NCBI GenBank assembly: GCA_039819545.1
Contig: JBCBRS010000026.1
Span: forward strand, 1-44,219
Length of the DNA stretch: 44,219 nt
Source: CALLPQ01 sp039819545
GTDB taxonomy: Bacteria > Pseudomonadota > Alphaproteobacteria > Caulobacterales > Parvularculaceae
Reading direction: 5' to 3'
Shown here: positions 23,708-32,967 of the stretch, one piece after another
How positions within the stretch are numbered: the stretch's first letter is position 1
Layout: every line of letters begins with the position of its first letter
Position numbers and translations under genes: made by a program
Notes under the pieces: model-generated
Told to the model about the DNA's origin: nothing
The model's input: the letters and a program-made list of their open reading frames with translations, nothing else
The model's database searches: none

Positions 23708-25822
23708 TTAGCCCGCAAAGACCGCCAGCAGAAGCAAGGCCACAATGTTCGTGATCTTGATCATCGGGTTAACGGCGGGGCCGGCTGTATCCTTGTACGG
23801 ATCACCGACGGTGTCGCCGGTCACGGCCGCTTTGTGCGCTTCGGAACCTTTGCCGCCGTGATTGCCATCTTCGATATATTTCTTGGCGTTGTCCCAGGCC
23901 CCGCCACCGGCGGTCATGGAGATGGCCACGAAAAGCCCGGTGATGATAACACCGATGAGCATGGCCCCCAGCGCTGACAGCCCTTCGGATTTCCCAGCGA
24001 TTGCGCTAATGACCACGAAAAGGACGATGGGCGAGAAAATCGGCAAGAGTGATGGCACGACCATTTCTTTGATCGCCGCGCCCGTAAGCAAATCAACCGC
24101 CTTGGCATAATCGGGCCGCGACGTTCCAGCCATGATACCCGGGTCAGCTTTGAACTGACGGCGTACTTCTTCGACAATGGCGCTCGCTGCCCGGCCCACC
24201 GCCTGCATGGCGATACCGCCAAACAGGAAGGGCAGGAGACCGCCCACAAGAAGCCCGCTGATGACGTATGGGTTGGATAGTGAAAAGTCTACGGTCACAT
24301 CAGCGAACCACGGATACTTTTCCGGGTCTGCAACGAAATGCTCAATGTCTTTGGTGTAAGCCGCAAAGAGCACCAGCGCGCCTAGACCGGCGGACCCGAT
24401 GGCATAGCCCTTCGTGACCGCTTTGGTGGTGTTGCCCACCGCGTCGAGGGCGTCGGTGGTATCGCGCACCGATCCTTCAAGGCCTGACATTTCCGCAATA
24501 CCGCCGGCATTGTCCGTCACCGGACCAAATGCGTCGAGGGCAACAATCATCCCTGCAAGCGCCAGCATCGTGGTCACCGCCGTGGCGATGCCGTAAAGAC
24601 CGGCGAGGTTAAAGGTGATGATGATCCCGATAACGATGATCAGCGCGGGCAGGGCAGTTGCTTCAAGCGAGACCGCCAGCCCCTGGATCACGTTCGTCCC
24701 GTGCCCAGACTCTGACGCTTCGGCCACGGATTTCACCGGGCGATAGTCAACGCCGGTATAATATTCCGTGATCACCACAATCAGACCCGTGATAGCGAGG
24801 CCAACGACGCCGCATAAGAGGAGGCTGGTGCCGGTAAAGCCAGTGTCACCGATGGGCTCTGACAAGCCAAAGATGGTACTTGTCACAACGCCAATAGCAA
24901 TCAGGGATAAAATGCCGGTGGCGATGAGGCCTTTATAAAGGGCGCCCATGATATTTTTGGAGCCCTTGCCCAGTTTGACGGCAAAGGTACCGATAATCGA
25001 GGCAATGATGCAGACCGCGCCAATGGCCAACGGATAGAACATCAGGGTACTGGCTATTTCGGGATAGAGGATTGATCCAAGGATCATGGAGGCGGCAACC
25101 GTAACCACATAGGTCTCGAACAGGTCAGCCGCCATCCCGGCGCAGTCACCAACATTATCGCCCACATTATCGGCAATGGTTGCGGGGTTGCGGGGGTCAT
25201 CTTCGGGGATGCCAGCCTCAACCTTACCCACCATATCACCGCCAACGTCGGCACCCTTGGTAAAGATACCGCCGCCCAGACGCGCAAAGACGGAGATTAA
25301 CGACGCGCCAAGGGAAAGGGCTACAAGTCCATTTACAACCGCCCGGCTCTCCGGCGCATTGCCCATGCCATAGACGAGGAACGCGTAGTATCCGGCAATG
25401 CCGAGCAGCGCGAAACCCGCCACCAGCATGCCGGTCACCGCGCCCGCGCGAAACGCCACGGACAAGCCTTTTTCAAGACTTTCACTGGCCGCTTGCGTGG
25501 TCCGCACATTGGCGCGCACCGAGACAATCATACCCACATAGCCCGCAAGGCCGGACAGCACCGCACCGATCAGAAAGCCACCCGCGGGGATAAAGTTGAA
25601 TTTGAACACAACCAGCAGCGCCACAAAGGCAATGCCGCCGACAATGGCGATGGTTGTATATTGCTTGTTCAGATAGGCCGCTGCGCCTTCCTGAATGGCG
25701 CCGGCAATTTCTTTCATCCGCTCATTACCGTCGGACATCGCCATGATCGATCGCGCGGTAAATCCGCCATAGACAATCGCTAACGCGCCGGTCACGAAGA
25801 CCAACCAGAATTCTAGACCCAT
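23708..25822 (-). CDS. hppA: Membrane-bound K+-independent H+-translocating pyrophosphatase
   Basis: The protein has 704 residues and about 16 membrane segments. It hydrolyses cytosolic pyrophosphate and pumps protons across the inner (or an intracellular) membrane. The pyrophosphate-binding signature DVGGDMVGKVEAGIPEDDP is followed by NPATIADNVGDNVGDCAGM, and the second acidic cluster is DNAGGIAEMSGL. The decisive GNTTKA motif has Lys where K+-dependent enzymes have Ala, so the pump should be K+-independent. The ATG at 25822 is preceded by AAGGAAGGA. It is a single gene with its own terminator. Such pumps save energy under low-ATP or light/dark stress in marine and phototrophic relatives. 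Confidence 0.97.
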   Translation of the reverse strand: MGLEFWLVFVTGALAIVYGGFTARSIMAMSDGNERMKEIAGAIQEGAAAYLNKQYTTIAIVGGIAFVALLVVFKFNFIPAGGFLIGAVLSGLAGYVGMIVSVRANVRTTQAASESLEKGLSVAFRAGAVTGMLVAGFALLGIAGYYAFLVYGMGNAPESRAVVNGLVALSLGASLISVFARLGGGIFTKGADVGGDMVGKVEAGIPEDDPRNPATIADNVGDNVGDCAGMAADLFETYVVTVAASMILGSILYPEIASTLMFYPLAIGAVCIIASIIGTFAVKLGKGSKNIMGALYKGLIATGILSLIAIGVVTSTIFGLSEPIGDTGFTGTSLLLCGVVGLAITGLIVVITEYYTGVDYRPVKSVAEASESGHGTNVIQGLAVSLEATALPALIIVIGIIITFNLAGLYGIATAVTTMLALAGMIVALDAFGPVTDNAGGIAEMSGLEGSVRDTTDALDAVGNTTKAVTKGYAIGSAGLGALVLFAAYTKDIEHFVADPEKYPWFADVTVDFSLSNPYVISGLLVGGLLPFLFGGIAMQAVGRAASAIVEEVRRQFKADPGIMAGTSRPDYAKAVDLLTGAAIKEMVVPSLLPIFSPIVLFVVISAIAGKSEGLSALGAMLIGVIITGLFVAISMTAGGGAWDNAKKYIEDGNHGGKGSEAHKAAVTGDTVGDPYKDTAGPAVNPMIKITNIVALLLLAVFAG

Positions 25823-26028
25823 GATATTCCTTCCTTAGGGGATCATATCGACGGGTTGATCCCGTCCGTATTTTCCTTTTGCCAAGAGCGATGATTGTCC
25901 GCTCAAGCGGTCAGGGGTGGGGATGGCTGGTGCTTCGATCTGCGCCGCACAGTTGTGCGAAAAAGCACCCTCGCCCCTACCCGCTTCCGCCGCGATAAGT
26001 GACAAAGTCAGCCGGGAAAATCAAGTCG
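25823..26028. other. Upstream region of hppA, no gene seen
   Basis: These roughly 200 bp upstream of hppA should contain its promoter. They end at the stop of the decayed aldehyde dehydrogenase fragment. I see no clear hairpin, RNA gene or coding frame. Confidence 0.4.
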
Positions 26029-26331
26029 TTAGCGCGCATATGACAAACAGGTGCTGTGCCGTTGACGGTCATTGAAGAGCCACGCTTTTGACGTTGTCTC
26101 AATCGCCAACTCAAGGTCTGCGTCCTCAAAAACGATAAGAGCATTGTAGAACGCAATCTCCCGAACCTTTTTTTTCAGATTTTGTGTCGCGAGCGCGCCG
26201 ACATGCGTGCTGGGACCCCCGCTGCCCGTCCCCGTCCCCGTCGTCGTCACGGCACGGATAAGCCGGTGCGCGATTACTGGGGCGAATGTATCATGGTTGA
26301 TCAACAGTACACTGAAGAGGTCTTCAGGCAA
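26029..26331 (-). pseudogene. Decayed fragment of an aldehyde dehydrogenase
   Basis: A frame of about 100 codons matches the middle of the ALDH fold. LIRAVTTTGTGTG corresponds to the cofactor-binding HPxxxAVxFTGGTxTG strand, VGALATQNLKKKVREIAFYNA corresponds to the stretch ending in the LELGGKN motif, and LIVFEDADLELAIETTSKAW continues as expected. The catalytic Glu motif is altered (ELGGKNA has become EIAFYNA), the Cys region (NQGQxCL) reads NDRQRHSTCLSYAR, and the frame then stops. Both the N-terminal domain and the rest of the catalytic domain are missing. It is therefore a relic, unrelated in position to the intact dehydrogenase at 984-2399. Flanking bases to about 26560 hold no further clear match. 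Confidence 0.65.
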
Positions 26332-26566
26332 TCAAGGCCGCTCGCACAGGTCGCTGAGCGTCAACCCCCTGCCGGGTTCATTGGGGTGAGCTATGCCATG
26401 GCCGCCGCCGCTTGGTTTGCGTTGACTATTGAAAAGCAAATAAGCGGGAGGGAAATTGGTTCGGCGTTTTGGGCGACCAGCGTCTTTCATTTTGGGCTGG
26501 AGATTTTGCGCTCGCACGCGCCCGGGCTATGGTGTGCCCGTCGTCAGGAAAACAAACGGAGAGATC

Positions 26567-26920
26567 ATGACCTATGTGGACGTCTTTGTGGTTGCTGTGC
26601 CGACCGCGAAAAAAACGCAGTATCTCAATCATTCAAAGGCCATGTCGCCGATCATGAAGGGTCTCGGCGCGTTGAGCATTACCGAGCTATGGGGCGATGA
26701 CGTTCCCGAGGGCAAGGTCACGTCGTTTCCCCTCGCCGTAAAGGCGCAGGCGCATGAGACAGTCGTTGTCTCAATGGCAACCTGGCCATCAAAGGCCGTG
26801 CGCGATGCGGCGTGGGCAAGGATGATGGAAGACCCGCAAATGAGCCAGTCTGAAATGCCCATGCCCTTTGATGGCAAGCGCTTAATCATTGGCGGCTTTG
26901 ACGAAATCTACCGCCTTTAG
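26567..26920 (+). CDS. DUF1428 family protein
   Basis: The protein has 117 residues from the ATG at 26567, preceded by ACGGAGAGA. The start MTYVDVFVVAVPTAKK and the central WGDDVPEGKVTSFPLAV, followed by a MPFDGKRLIIGGF end, are typical of the DUF1428 family (E. coli YbaA-like), small alpha/beta-barrel dimers of unknown function. It is a single gene, convergent with the hydroxylase downstream. There are no membrane segments or signal peptide, so it is cytosolic. Confidence 0.88.
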   Translation: MTYVDVFVVAVPTAKKTQYLNHSKAMSPIMKGLGALSITELWGDDVPEGKVTSFPLAVKAQAHETVVVSMATWPSKAVRDAAWARMMEDPQMSQSEMPMPFDGKRLIIGGFDEIYRL

Positions 26921-26941
26921 ACGAGCAATGGTCTGAGCAGG

Positions 26942-27724
26942 TTAGCTGCTCACAATATCGGCACGTAAACCACCGCGGGACTTTCCTTCCTGATCGGTCA
27001 GCTCTTTGACCCACGGATATTTGACCGCAACCTGATCGGTATAGCCGAGATTACGTGCCGTGGCGCTGCGCGGCATGTCTTCGGCTTCCTCATAATGGGT
27101 GCCCAGCCACTCATCGACGAGGAAATTGGTGATGCCGAAATTGCCCTTTTCATTATGGAAGTGATGGGCAAGGTGCAATTTTTTGATGCGCTTCCAAAAA
27201 TCAGACTTGGGTTCAAACGCCAGATGCTGTCCACAATGCCAGAATTCATAGACGCACGTCATGATCAGGGCCGAACAGATCGATGCCAGCGCACCTGACA
27301 GCCCACCAATCAGCCAGCCCACGGGGCCGGTAAAAATCAGGATGGTGGGCAAGGTTGTCTGCAAACCGCCAAACAGGACCGATAGGTCATTGGGGAAGCG
27401 GTGGTGGTCATAATGCGTCCGCTTCCACACAGCGGCGGTGAGTGGGGACTTATACATCAACGGGTTATGCAGGACCCAGCGATGGAGGACATACCAGATC
27501 GCCGGGTAGAGCACCACGCTGGCGCCCATGGCGAGAATAAAGCGCAAGGGCGAGCCAAGCGTGAAAAGGGCACCGGTGAGCGTGAGCACAATCAGCGCCA
27601 GATAAACCTGGATGCCGGGGTAAGTAATGTAGGCTCGGCGCAAATCCGCAAGGCTCATCCGATTGAGAAGATATTCTTCCTGCTTCCATGCTTTGTAGCC
27701 AATGAAAAGCTCATTTAGTCTCAT
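26942..27724 (-). CDS. Fatty acid hydroxylase superfamily membrane enzyme, candidate sphingolipid hydroxylase
   Basis: The protein has 260 residues from the ATG at 27724, with AAGGA about 10 bases upstream; in-frame ATGs at 27733 and further upstream are less well placed. There are four or five hydrophobic segments and the eight-histidine di-iron pattern of the sterol desaturase/fatty acid hydroxylase family: HRWVLH, HYDHH, HCGQH and HLAHHFH. Such enzymes insert hydroxyl groups into lipids at the membrane, with O2 as oxidant. Eukaryotic members hydroxylate sphingoid bases (SUR2) or the 2-position of ceramide acyl chains (FA2H). It is divergent from the six-gene ceramide locus, which makes a ceramide or long-chain base the likeliest substrate (inference). 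A carotenoid or another lipid is the main alternative. Confidence 0.8.
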   Translation of the reverse strand: MRLNELFIGYKAWKQEEYLLNRMSLADLRRAYITYPGIQVYLALIVLTLTGALFTLGSPLRFILAMGASVVLYPAIWYVLHRWVLHNPLMYKSPLTAAVWKRTHYDHHRFPNDLSVLFGGLQTTLPTILIFTGPVGWLIGGLSGALASICSALIMTCVYEFWHCGQHLAFEPKSDFWKRIKKLHLAHHFHNEKGNFGITNFLVDEWLGTHYEEAEDMPRSATARNLGYTDQVAVKYPWVKELTDQEGKSRGGLRADIVSS

Positions 27725-28343
27725 GGTGCCCATTCCTTTTTCCCATACCGGGTCGCCAATAGCAGGCGGCATGTGTCGCTCGCGCTGATGTTTTCGAAAC
27801 CTAGCATCGCCTTATTCCTGCTGCAGAGCGCAAAAACAAGAGCGCTATCGCCCCTGCGCCTATCGGTCACTTTCCACCCTCGGTCTACGAGAGGCTGGCG
27901 TGTGTAGATGGGTCGCGCTGCAGCCGTTGAATTGAGCCTGTCTGCGCCCCCGGGCAACCCACGCACTGCGTGCGTTTCATGCAACACGCTATGGCAATTT
28001 TTGAACGGCCCTGTTGATGGGACCGGGCAGACATGGGCATCATGGCAATTGAAGGATTAGTCGCGATTGCCTATGTCCGACCATTCAGGGTGAAACCGCC
28101 GTGGACAATCGCATGACGGGCCCCTTATTGCCACCAACGGACCTGACATTGTGCCCGGCCAAGGGCCATGATATTGACCCGTTGGGGGTTTGATTCAAAG
28201 TTTCTGGTGCCCTCGGCGCCATTGAAGGGTTTATCAGTAACGGGTTTTGCGACCGATGATCGGCCAGGGGCCAACAGTCGCGCTTTTTTTGCTGATAGTG
28301 GCGCAGTTTTTGCCGGGATACCGGTTTAGTATCGGGGGCACTC
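27725..28343. other. Divergent promoter region of the sphingolipid locus, no gene seen
   Basis: These 619 bp lie between the hydroxylase and the acyl-AMP ligase starts. Two near-identical segments, CGGCCAAGGGCCA near 28157 and CGGCCAGGGGCCA near 28260, each contain a short GGCC dyad and could be regulator sites. I see no convincing open frame, terminator or RNA gene. The length is unusual for this otherwise compact locus. Confidence 0.4.
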
Positions 28344-30248
28344 ATGTCCGTAATTCGAGAGGCCGTGTCCTCGACACCGCGGGTGGTCAAAGGCTTGGAT
28401 CAGCAAAACGCAAACGGCCACACAGCAACCACGACTGTGCGAGTTTCCCCCGCCCCAGCCCGCAAGACCGGGCGCGCGGATGCCGTCGATATCGAACCGA
28501 CACCCACTGAAAACGCATCCCTTCCCATGCGCAGAGGCGGTTTTCCAACCCTTATCGAAGGGCTGGAATATGCGGCGCAGGGTGATACGGGTTATAATTT
28601 TTATTCCGTACGCGGTGTCTTAACCGCGCGGCTTACCTATCGCGCCTTACGTGACCGAGCGCAGGTTCTGGCCCAAAAACTTGCCCAGCGGTTTGAGCGG
28701 GGCAGCCGGATTTGCATGGTTGCAGAAACACGGCCAGATTTTGTGGTGGCGTTTTATGCCTGCCAATATGCGGGCATGGTCCCGGCGCCCATGCCAATGC
28801 CGGTCAATCTTGGCGGCAAAGACGGCTATATCATTCAACTCACCCAGATGATCACCGGCGCAAAAGCCGCCGCCGTGATCGGTCCTCTCGCCCTGGCGGA
28901 GTTTCTGGCCGAGGCGGTTGAGAAAGCTGGCATCGCCGAAATCCTGCATTATGAAGCGCTTGATGCGTTACCCGCCGGGAACGGAGTCGCAAAGCCGTTT
29001 GGTGAAGACGAGGCCTGCTATATTCAGTACTCGTCCGGATCGACGAGCGCCCCCAAAGGCGTCATCGGCACACAACAATCCGTTACCAGCAATCTTAACG
29101 CGATTGTGGTGCACGGATTAAAGCTCACCGAATACGATCGCGCGGTCACCTGGCTGCCGCTCTACCACGATATGGGCCTGATTGGCTTTGTTCTGACGCC
29201 GATGTTTGGGCAACGCTCGGTCGATATGCTGGCGACATCAGACTTCGTTCGCCGTCCGCTCATGTGGCTAACACTGATTTCCAAAAACAAAGGCACGATC
29301 ACCTATAGCCCGTCTTTTGGCTATGACCTTGCCGCCAAACGCGCGCGCAGTGCCGACCATGATCACCTTGATCTTTCGTCCTGGCGGGTTGCCGGTATTG
29401 GCGGTGATATGGTGCGCCCGGAGGCCTTGAATATCTTCGCTGAAATCTTTGGTCCCAGAGGCTTTGCGCACAATGCCTTCACCCCGAGCTATGGCCTCGC
29501 CGAATCGACGCTCGCCATTGCTTTTTCTGATCTTGATGCGCCGTTTGGGCTCGATCATGTGGACATGCAGCATCTCAACCGGTCCGGCATCGCCCAGCCC
29601 GTTTCAGCCATTACAGCGCCGGAACAGGATCGGGCCTTTGTAAAATGTGGGCGTGCCTTGCCCGATCACGAGATTGCTATTCGCGGCGAAGACGGCGCGG
29701 CGCGCGCTGATCGTGAGGTGGGCCGCGTCTTTATTAAGGGGCCAAGCCTGACCGCGGGTTATTTTTCTGATCCTGATGCTTCGGCCGCCATGTTCGATGG
29801 CACCTGGCTCGATACTGGTGATATGGGCTACATGCTGGATGGGGAGCTGGTAATCACCGGGCGTGCGAAAGACCTGATCATTATCAATGGACGGAATATC
29901 TGGCCGCAGGATATCGAGTGGGCAACCGAAACCGTTAGTAGCGTGCGTCAGGGCGGGGTTGCCGCCTTTTCAATCGACGATGGGTCAGGTGAGCGGATCG
30001 TCGTTGTTGCTGAATGCCGCGGCGGGCTGAGCGATGAACAGCGCGATGGCTTGCGCCGGGATATTGCCCAGGTGATCCAGGCCGCCGCAGGGGCGCCCGC
30101 CGAAATTGTCCTTGTGCGGCCCCATTCCATGGTGATGACATCTTCAGGCAAACTTTCCCGCGCCAAGGTGCGCCAGCGGTATCTGAGTGGCGATTTTTCT
30201 GGTATTCAGAGTACTGATGAAGCCTCTCGTGCTGCCATCGCCAAATAG
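28344..30248 (+). CDS. Fatty acyl-AMP ligase / acyl-ACP synthetase of ceramide synthesis
   Basis: This ANL-superfamily adenylating enzyme has 634 residues. The P-loop is YSSGSTSAPKGV near 229-240, followed by LPLYHDMGLIGF, PSYGLAESTLAIAF (the FAAL-like A5 region), DTGDMGYM and the C-terminal SSGKLSRAKVR with the catalytic Lys near 603. It should activate a fatty acid as acyl-AMP and pass it to the acyl carrier protein encoded 1.2 kb downstream. In Caulobacter crescentus a homologous gene in the same cluster is needed for ceramide formation. The first 60 or so residues are a low-complexity extension; an in-frame ATG at 28527 is the alternative start. It is the first gene of the plus-strand sphingolipid operon, 65 bp before cerR. 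Confidence 0.87.
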   Translation: MSVIREAVSSTPRVVKGLDQQNANGHTATTTVRVSPAPARKTGRADAVDIEPTPTENASLPMRRGGFPTLIEGLEYAAQGDTGYNFYSVRGVLTARLTYRALRDRAQVLAQKLAQRFERGSRICMVAETRPDFVVAFYACQYAGMVPAPMPMPVNLGGKDGYIIQLTQMITGAKAAAVIGPLALAEFLAEAVEKAGIAEILHYEALDALPAGNGVAKPFGEDEACYIQYSSGSTSAPKGVIGTQQSVTSNLNAIVVHGLKLTEYDRAVTWLPLYHDMGLIGFVLTPMFGQRSVDMLATSDFVRRPLMWLTLISKNKGTITYSPSFGYDLAAKRARSADHDHLDLSSWRVAGIGGDMVRPEALNIFAEIFGPRGFAHNAFTPSYGLAESTLAIAFSDLDAPFGLDHVDMQHLNRSGIAQPVSAITAPEQDRAFVKCGRALPDHEIAIRGEDGAARADREVGRVFIKGPSLTAGYFSDPDASAAMFDGTWLDTGDMGYMLDGELVITGRAKDLIIINGRNIWPQDIEWATETVSSVRQGGVAAFSIDDGSGERIVVVAECRGGLSDEQRDGLRRDIAQVIQAAAGAPAEIVLVRPHSMVMTSSGKLSRAKVRQRYLSGDFSGIQSTDEASRAAIAK

Positions 30249-30313
30249 TCATTGCAAAATAGCGTAGGGCTCGCGATGGCTGGTCCTTCACGCCAATACC
30301 TGAACGCACTCTC

Positions 30314-31303
30314 ATGTCCATGACCGCCACACCGCCCCTTGTTGGCATTACCGGTGCGACCGGTTTTGTGGGGGCGGCGCTTGTGGATCTCCTGCGCGCG
30401 AAAGGTTTCCGCATCCGCGTCCTTATACGCAACCGGGCCCGTCTGGCGGTTGACCCTGCTGGGCTAGAGATCAGCGTCGGCGATCTGGGCGATGCGGATG
30501 CGCTTCATCGGTTTGCGGATGGGCTGGACCATGGGGTTCACTGCGCGGGTCTCACCCATGCGAAAAACCGGGCTGACTTTTACCGCGTCAATGTGGAGGG
30601 GGCGGCAGCTCTGGCCGATGCGTTCGCTGGTGCTGGCGCCCAAACCGCGCATGCAGCAGACCGACGGTTTGTCCACATCTCTTCGCTGGCGGCGCGTGTG
30701 CCAGCTGTGTCCACCTACGCTGACAGCAAGTTTCAAAGTGAGGCTGCGGTGCGTCACGCGATCACGGCAGGCCCGGGGGAACCACCGTCCTGGGTGTGCC
30801 TGCGCGCACCGGCCCTGTATGGGCCGCGCGACACCGCCACGCTGCCGTTCTTCAAGAGCGTCAAAACCGGTATCGCCCCTATTCCCGGTGGGGCGCAGAC
30901 GCGGGCCTCGATCCTCCATGTGAACGATTTTGCCCGCGCGGTGGAAACAGCGCTCACAAAGGCTGTTCCGGGCAGGCTGTATGAGGTTGGTGACCAGCAG
31001 CCCGATGGGCATAGCTGGAGCGATATCGCGCACGCGTGCGCCGCGGGTCTCGGCGTTTCCGTGCGCACCCTGCCCCTGCCCAAAGCGTTGTTATCGGGCT
31101 GGGCTTTTGTGTCCAGCAGCGCCATGCGTCTTGCCGGTCGTGCGCCCATGGTGACACCGGAAAAGATCGATGAGTTTTTCTATCCGGACTGGGCGGCACG
31201 GGAAAACCTGCTGGCTGACGCAACCGATTGGCACCCGCAAATTGCGCTTGCGGTGGGTTTCGAACAGACCGCCCGCTGGTACCGCGACAATCAGCTCTTA
31301 TAG
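30314..31303 (+). CDS. cerR: Ceramide-type NAD(P)-dependent reductase (extended SDR)
   Basis: This extended short-chain dehydrogenase has 329 residues. The Rossmann motif is GITGATGFVG at 11-20, and the catalytic set is Ser123/Ser124 with Tyr135 and Lys139 in STYADSKFQSE. In Caulobacter the homologous gene beside spt (cerR) reduces the 3-keto group of the acylated long-chain base to give dihydroceramide, replacing the eukaryotic 3-ketosphinganine reductase. Position between the acyl-AMP ligase and the ACP gene supports the same role here. The product is cytosolic or membrane-peripheral. By sequence alone it could be annotated as a generic NAD-dependent epimerase; the assignment rests on context. 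Confidence 0.85.
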   Translation: MSMTATPPLVGITGATGFVGAALVDLLRAKGFRIRVLIRNRARLAVDPAGLEISVGDLGDADALHRFADGLDHGVHCAGLTHAKNRADFYRVNVEGAAALADAFAGAGAQTAHAADRRFVHISSLAARVPAVSTYADSKFQSEAAVRHAITAGPGEPPSWVCLRAPALYGPRDTATLPFFKSVKTGIAPIPGGAQTRASILHVNDFARAVETALTKAVPGRLYEVGDQQPDGHSWSDIAHACAAGLGVSVRTLPLPKALLSGWAFVSSSAMRLAGRAPMVTPEKIDEFFYPDWAARENLLADATDWHPQIALAVGFEQTARWYRDNQLL

Positions 31304-31431
31304 CTGTGGAAAGCACCGTGCGCTGCGCAAAGCATTGGGGCCAGCGCCCGCGGCTATACGGCGGCGAGCCCATCGGGTACAAACACCGCTTACGCATAGG
31401 TTCGCGGTAGCGAGAAGAAACGGACAAGGCC

Positions 31432-31695
31432 ATGACCGCCATTCAAGAAGATGACGATCTCGTCTTCCGCAAGATTTGCACCTTGCTGGAGCCCATCAAT
31501 CAGAAGGGCCTGAAGCTGACCCGGGAAACAGACTTTGTGGCCGATCTTGAGGCTGAAAGTGTCGCTGTTCTCGATGTGGTCATGGAGATTGAGGACAGCT
31601 ACGACATCTCTATCCCTATGAGTGTGATCTCCGAGATCCGTACCGTGGGCGAGCTTGTCGATGCGATCCACCGGATCAAACAGGAAGAAGCATAA
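31432..31695 (+). CDS. acpR: Acyl carrier protein dedicated to sphingolipid synthesis
   Basis: This acidic four-helix carrier protein has 87 residues, starting with the ATG at 31432 behind CAAGG. The phosphopantetheine Ser is Ser43 in DLEAESVAVLDVVMEIED. The usual Asp-Ser-Leu is Glu-Ser-Val here, a variation also in keeping with the specialised ACP of the Caulobacter ceramide cluster. It should carry the acyl chain made by the ligase upstream to serine palmitoyltransferase or ceramide synthase. It lies 60 bp before spt and is surely cotranscribed with it. Its own phosphopantetheinyl transferase is not in the window. Confidence 0.9.
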   Translation: MTAIQEDDDLVFRKICTLLEPINQKGLKLTRETDFVADLEAESVAVLDVVMEIEDSYDISIPMSVISEIRTVGELVDAIHRIKQEEA

Positions 31696-31755
31696 TCGCC
31701 TGGAACAAAAACGAAGGGGCGCAGGCCCCAATCGGCGGCGGAAGGAAATGTACCT

Positions 31756-32967
31756 ATGGGTCTTTTTGAGAAATTCGAGAAAACGGCAACGCTTTACAAC
31801 GCTTTGTCCGATAGCGGGAAAAATCCGTTCACGGTGGTGATGGAAGATATCGTTAGTCCCACCCGCGCTAAGATCAAAGGGCGTGAGACGGTGCTGGCTG
31901 GTACGCACAACTATCTCGGCATGACCTTTAACGAGAGCGCCATTGAGGCGGCTCAAAACGCCCTCGCACAAGAAGGAACTGGAACCACGGGGTCGCGTTT
32001 TGCCAACGGTACCTTTTCAGGCCACAAGGCGTTAGAAGCGGGGCTTGCTGATTATCTGGGTCTTGACTATTGCATGGTCTATTCCACAGGCTATCAGGCA
32101 AATCTTGGTGCCATTGCTGGTCTTGCCAAACCCGGTGAAGATATCCTGTTGATTGATGCAGACTGTCACGCCTGTATCTATGACGGCTGCCAGCTTAGCG
32201 GTGCCGAAACCATCCGCTTCCGTCATAATTCACCCGAAAGCCTCGAAAAGCGCCTGTCACGGCTGGACGATAATGCCGGTGGGCGCCTTGTCTGTATCGA
32301 AGGCATGTATTCGATGTTTGGCGACGTGGCTCCGATCGCGGAATTTGCGGAGGTGACTCACAAATATGGCGGGATGCTTTATGTGGACGAGGCACACTCT
32401 TTTGGGGTGTACGGAGAAAATGGTCGCGGCTGTAGTGAAGCCGAAAAGGTCATGGACCAGATTGATTTTTATTCCGGTACCTTCTCCAAATCCCTCGCGT
32501 CGATTGGCGGCTTTGTGGCGTCGAATCATAAAGAGCTTGAATATCTGCGCTTTTCCTCGCGCCCTTATATGTTCACCGCCTCGCCCTCACCGGCCAATAT
32601 CGCTTCGGCTCATGCGGCGCTTGACACGATCACGGCTGAGCCCGGTTTGCGCAAAACGCTTTGGGAAAATGTTGATCGCCTGCATGGGTCAATCAAACAG
32701 CTGGGGCTTAAACTGGCTGCGGACCCGGCACCGGTGATTTCTGTGCTGTTTCCCAATAAGGAGACCGCCTTTGCGGCGTGGAATTTCCTTCTGGAAAAAG
32801 GTGTATACGTTAATCTGGCGATCCCGCCGGGAACACCAAATGCGACGTCACTCCTTCGCTTGAGTGTTTCCGCCGCGCACAGCGCCGAGGATGTGGACAA
32901 AATTATCGCCGCCTATGGCGCTATGGCAGACGCGTTCAGCACGGCAAAGGAGCCCATGCCAGCCTAG
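31756..32967 (+). CDS. spt: Serine palmitoyltransferase
   Basis: This soluble PLP-dependent alpha-oxoamine synthase has 403 residues. It condenses L-serine with an activated C16-type acyl chain to 3-ketosphinganine, releasing CO2, the committed step of sphingolipid synthesis. The PLP Lys is Lys245 in YSGTFSKSLASIGGF. His138 in DADCHAC stacks on the cofactor, and Asp211 and His214 in VDEAHSFG contact the PLP ring and phenolic oxygen. These match His159, Asp231, His234 and Lys265 of the Sphingomonas enzyme in order and spacing. The ATG at 31756 is preceded by AAGGA. Length and lack of membrane segments fit bacterial homodimeric SPT. Related family members (KBL, AONS) are excluded mainly by context. 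Confidence 0.93.
   Translation: MGLFEKFEKTATLYNALSDSGKNPFTVVMEDIVSPTRAKIKGRETVLAGTHNYLGMTFNESAIEAAQNALAQEGTGTTGSRFANGTFSGHKALEAGLADYLGLDYCMVYSTGYQANLGAIAGLAKPGEDILLIDADCHACIYDGCQLSGAETIRFRHNSPESLEKRLSRLDDNAGGRLVCIEGMYSMFGDVAPIAEFAEVTHKYGGMLYVDEAHSFGVYGENGRGCSEAEKVMDQIDFYSGTFSKSLASIGGFVASNHKELEYLRFSSRPYMFTASPSPANIASAHAALDTITAEPGLRKTLWENVDRLHGSIKQLGLKLAADPAPVISVLFPNKETAFAAWNFLLEKGVYVNLAIPPGTPNATSLLRLSVSAAHSAEDVDKIIAAYGAMADAFSTAKEPMPA

Noticed and set aside
26934..26952. Hairpin TGAGCAG-GTTAG-CTGCTCA between the DUF1428 and hydroxylase stop codons, possible bidirectional terminator
   Set aside because: The stem is only seven pairs, overlaps a coding end and has no T-run on either strand.
27721..27987. 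A minus-strand frame upstream of the hydroxylase
   Set aside because: It overlaps the hydroxylase start in another frame, is Arg-rich and has no resemblance to a known family.
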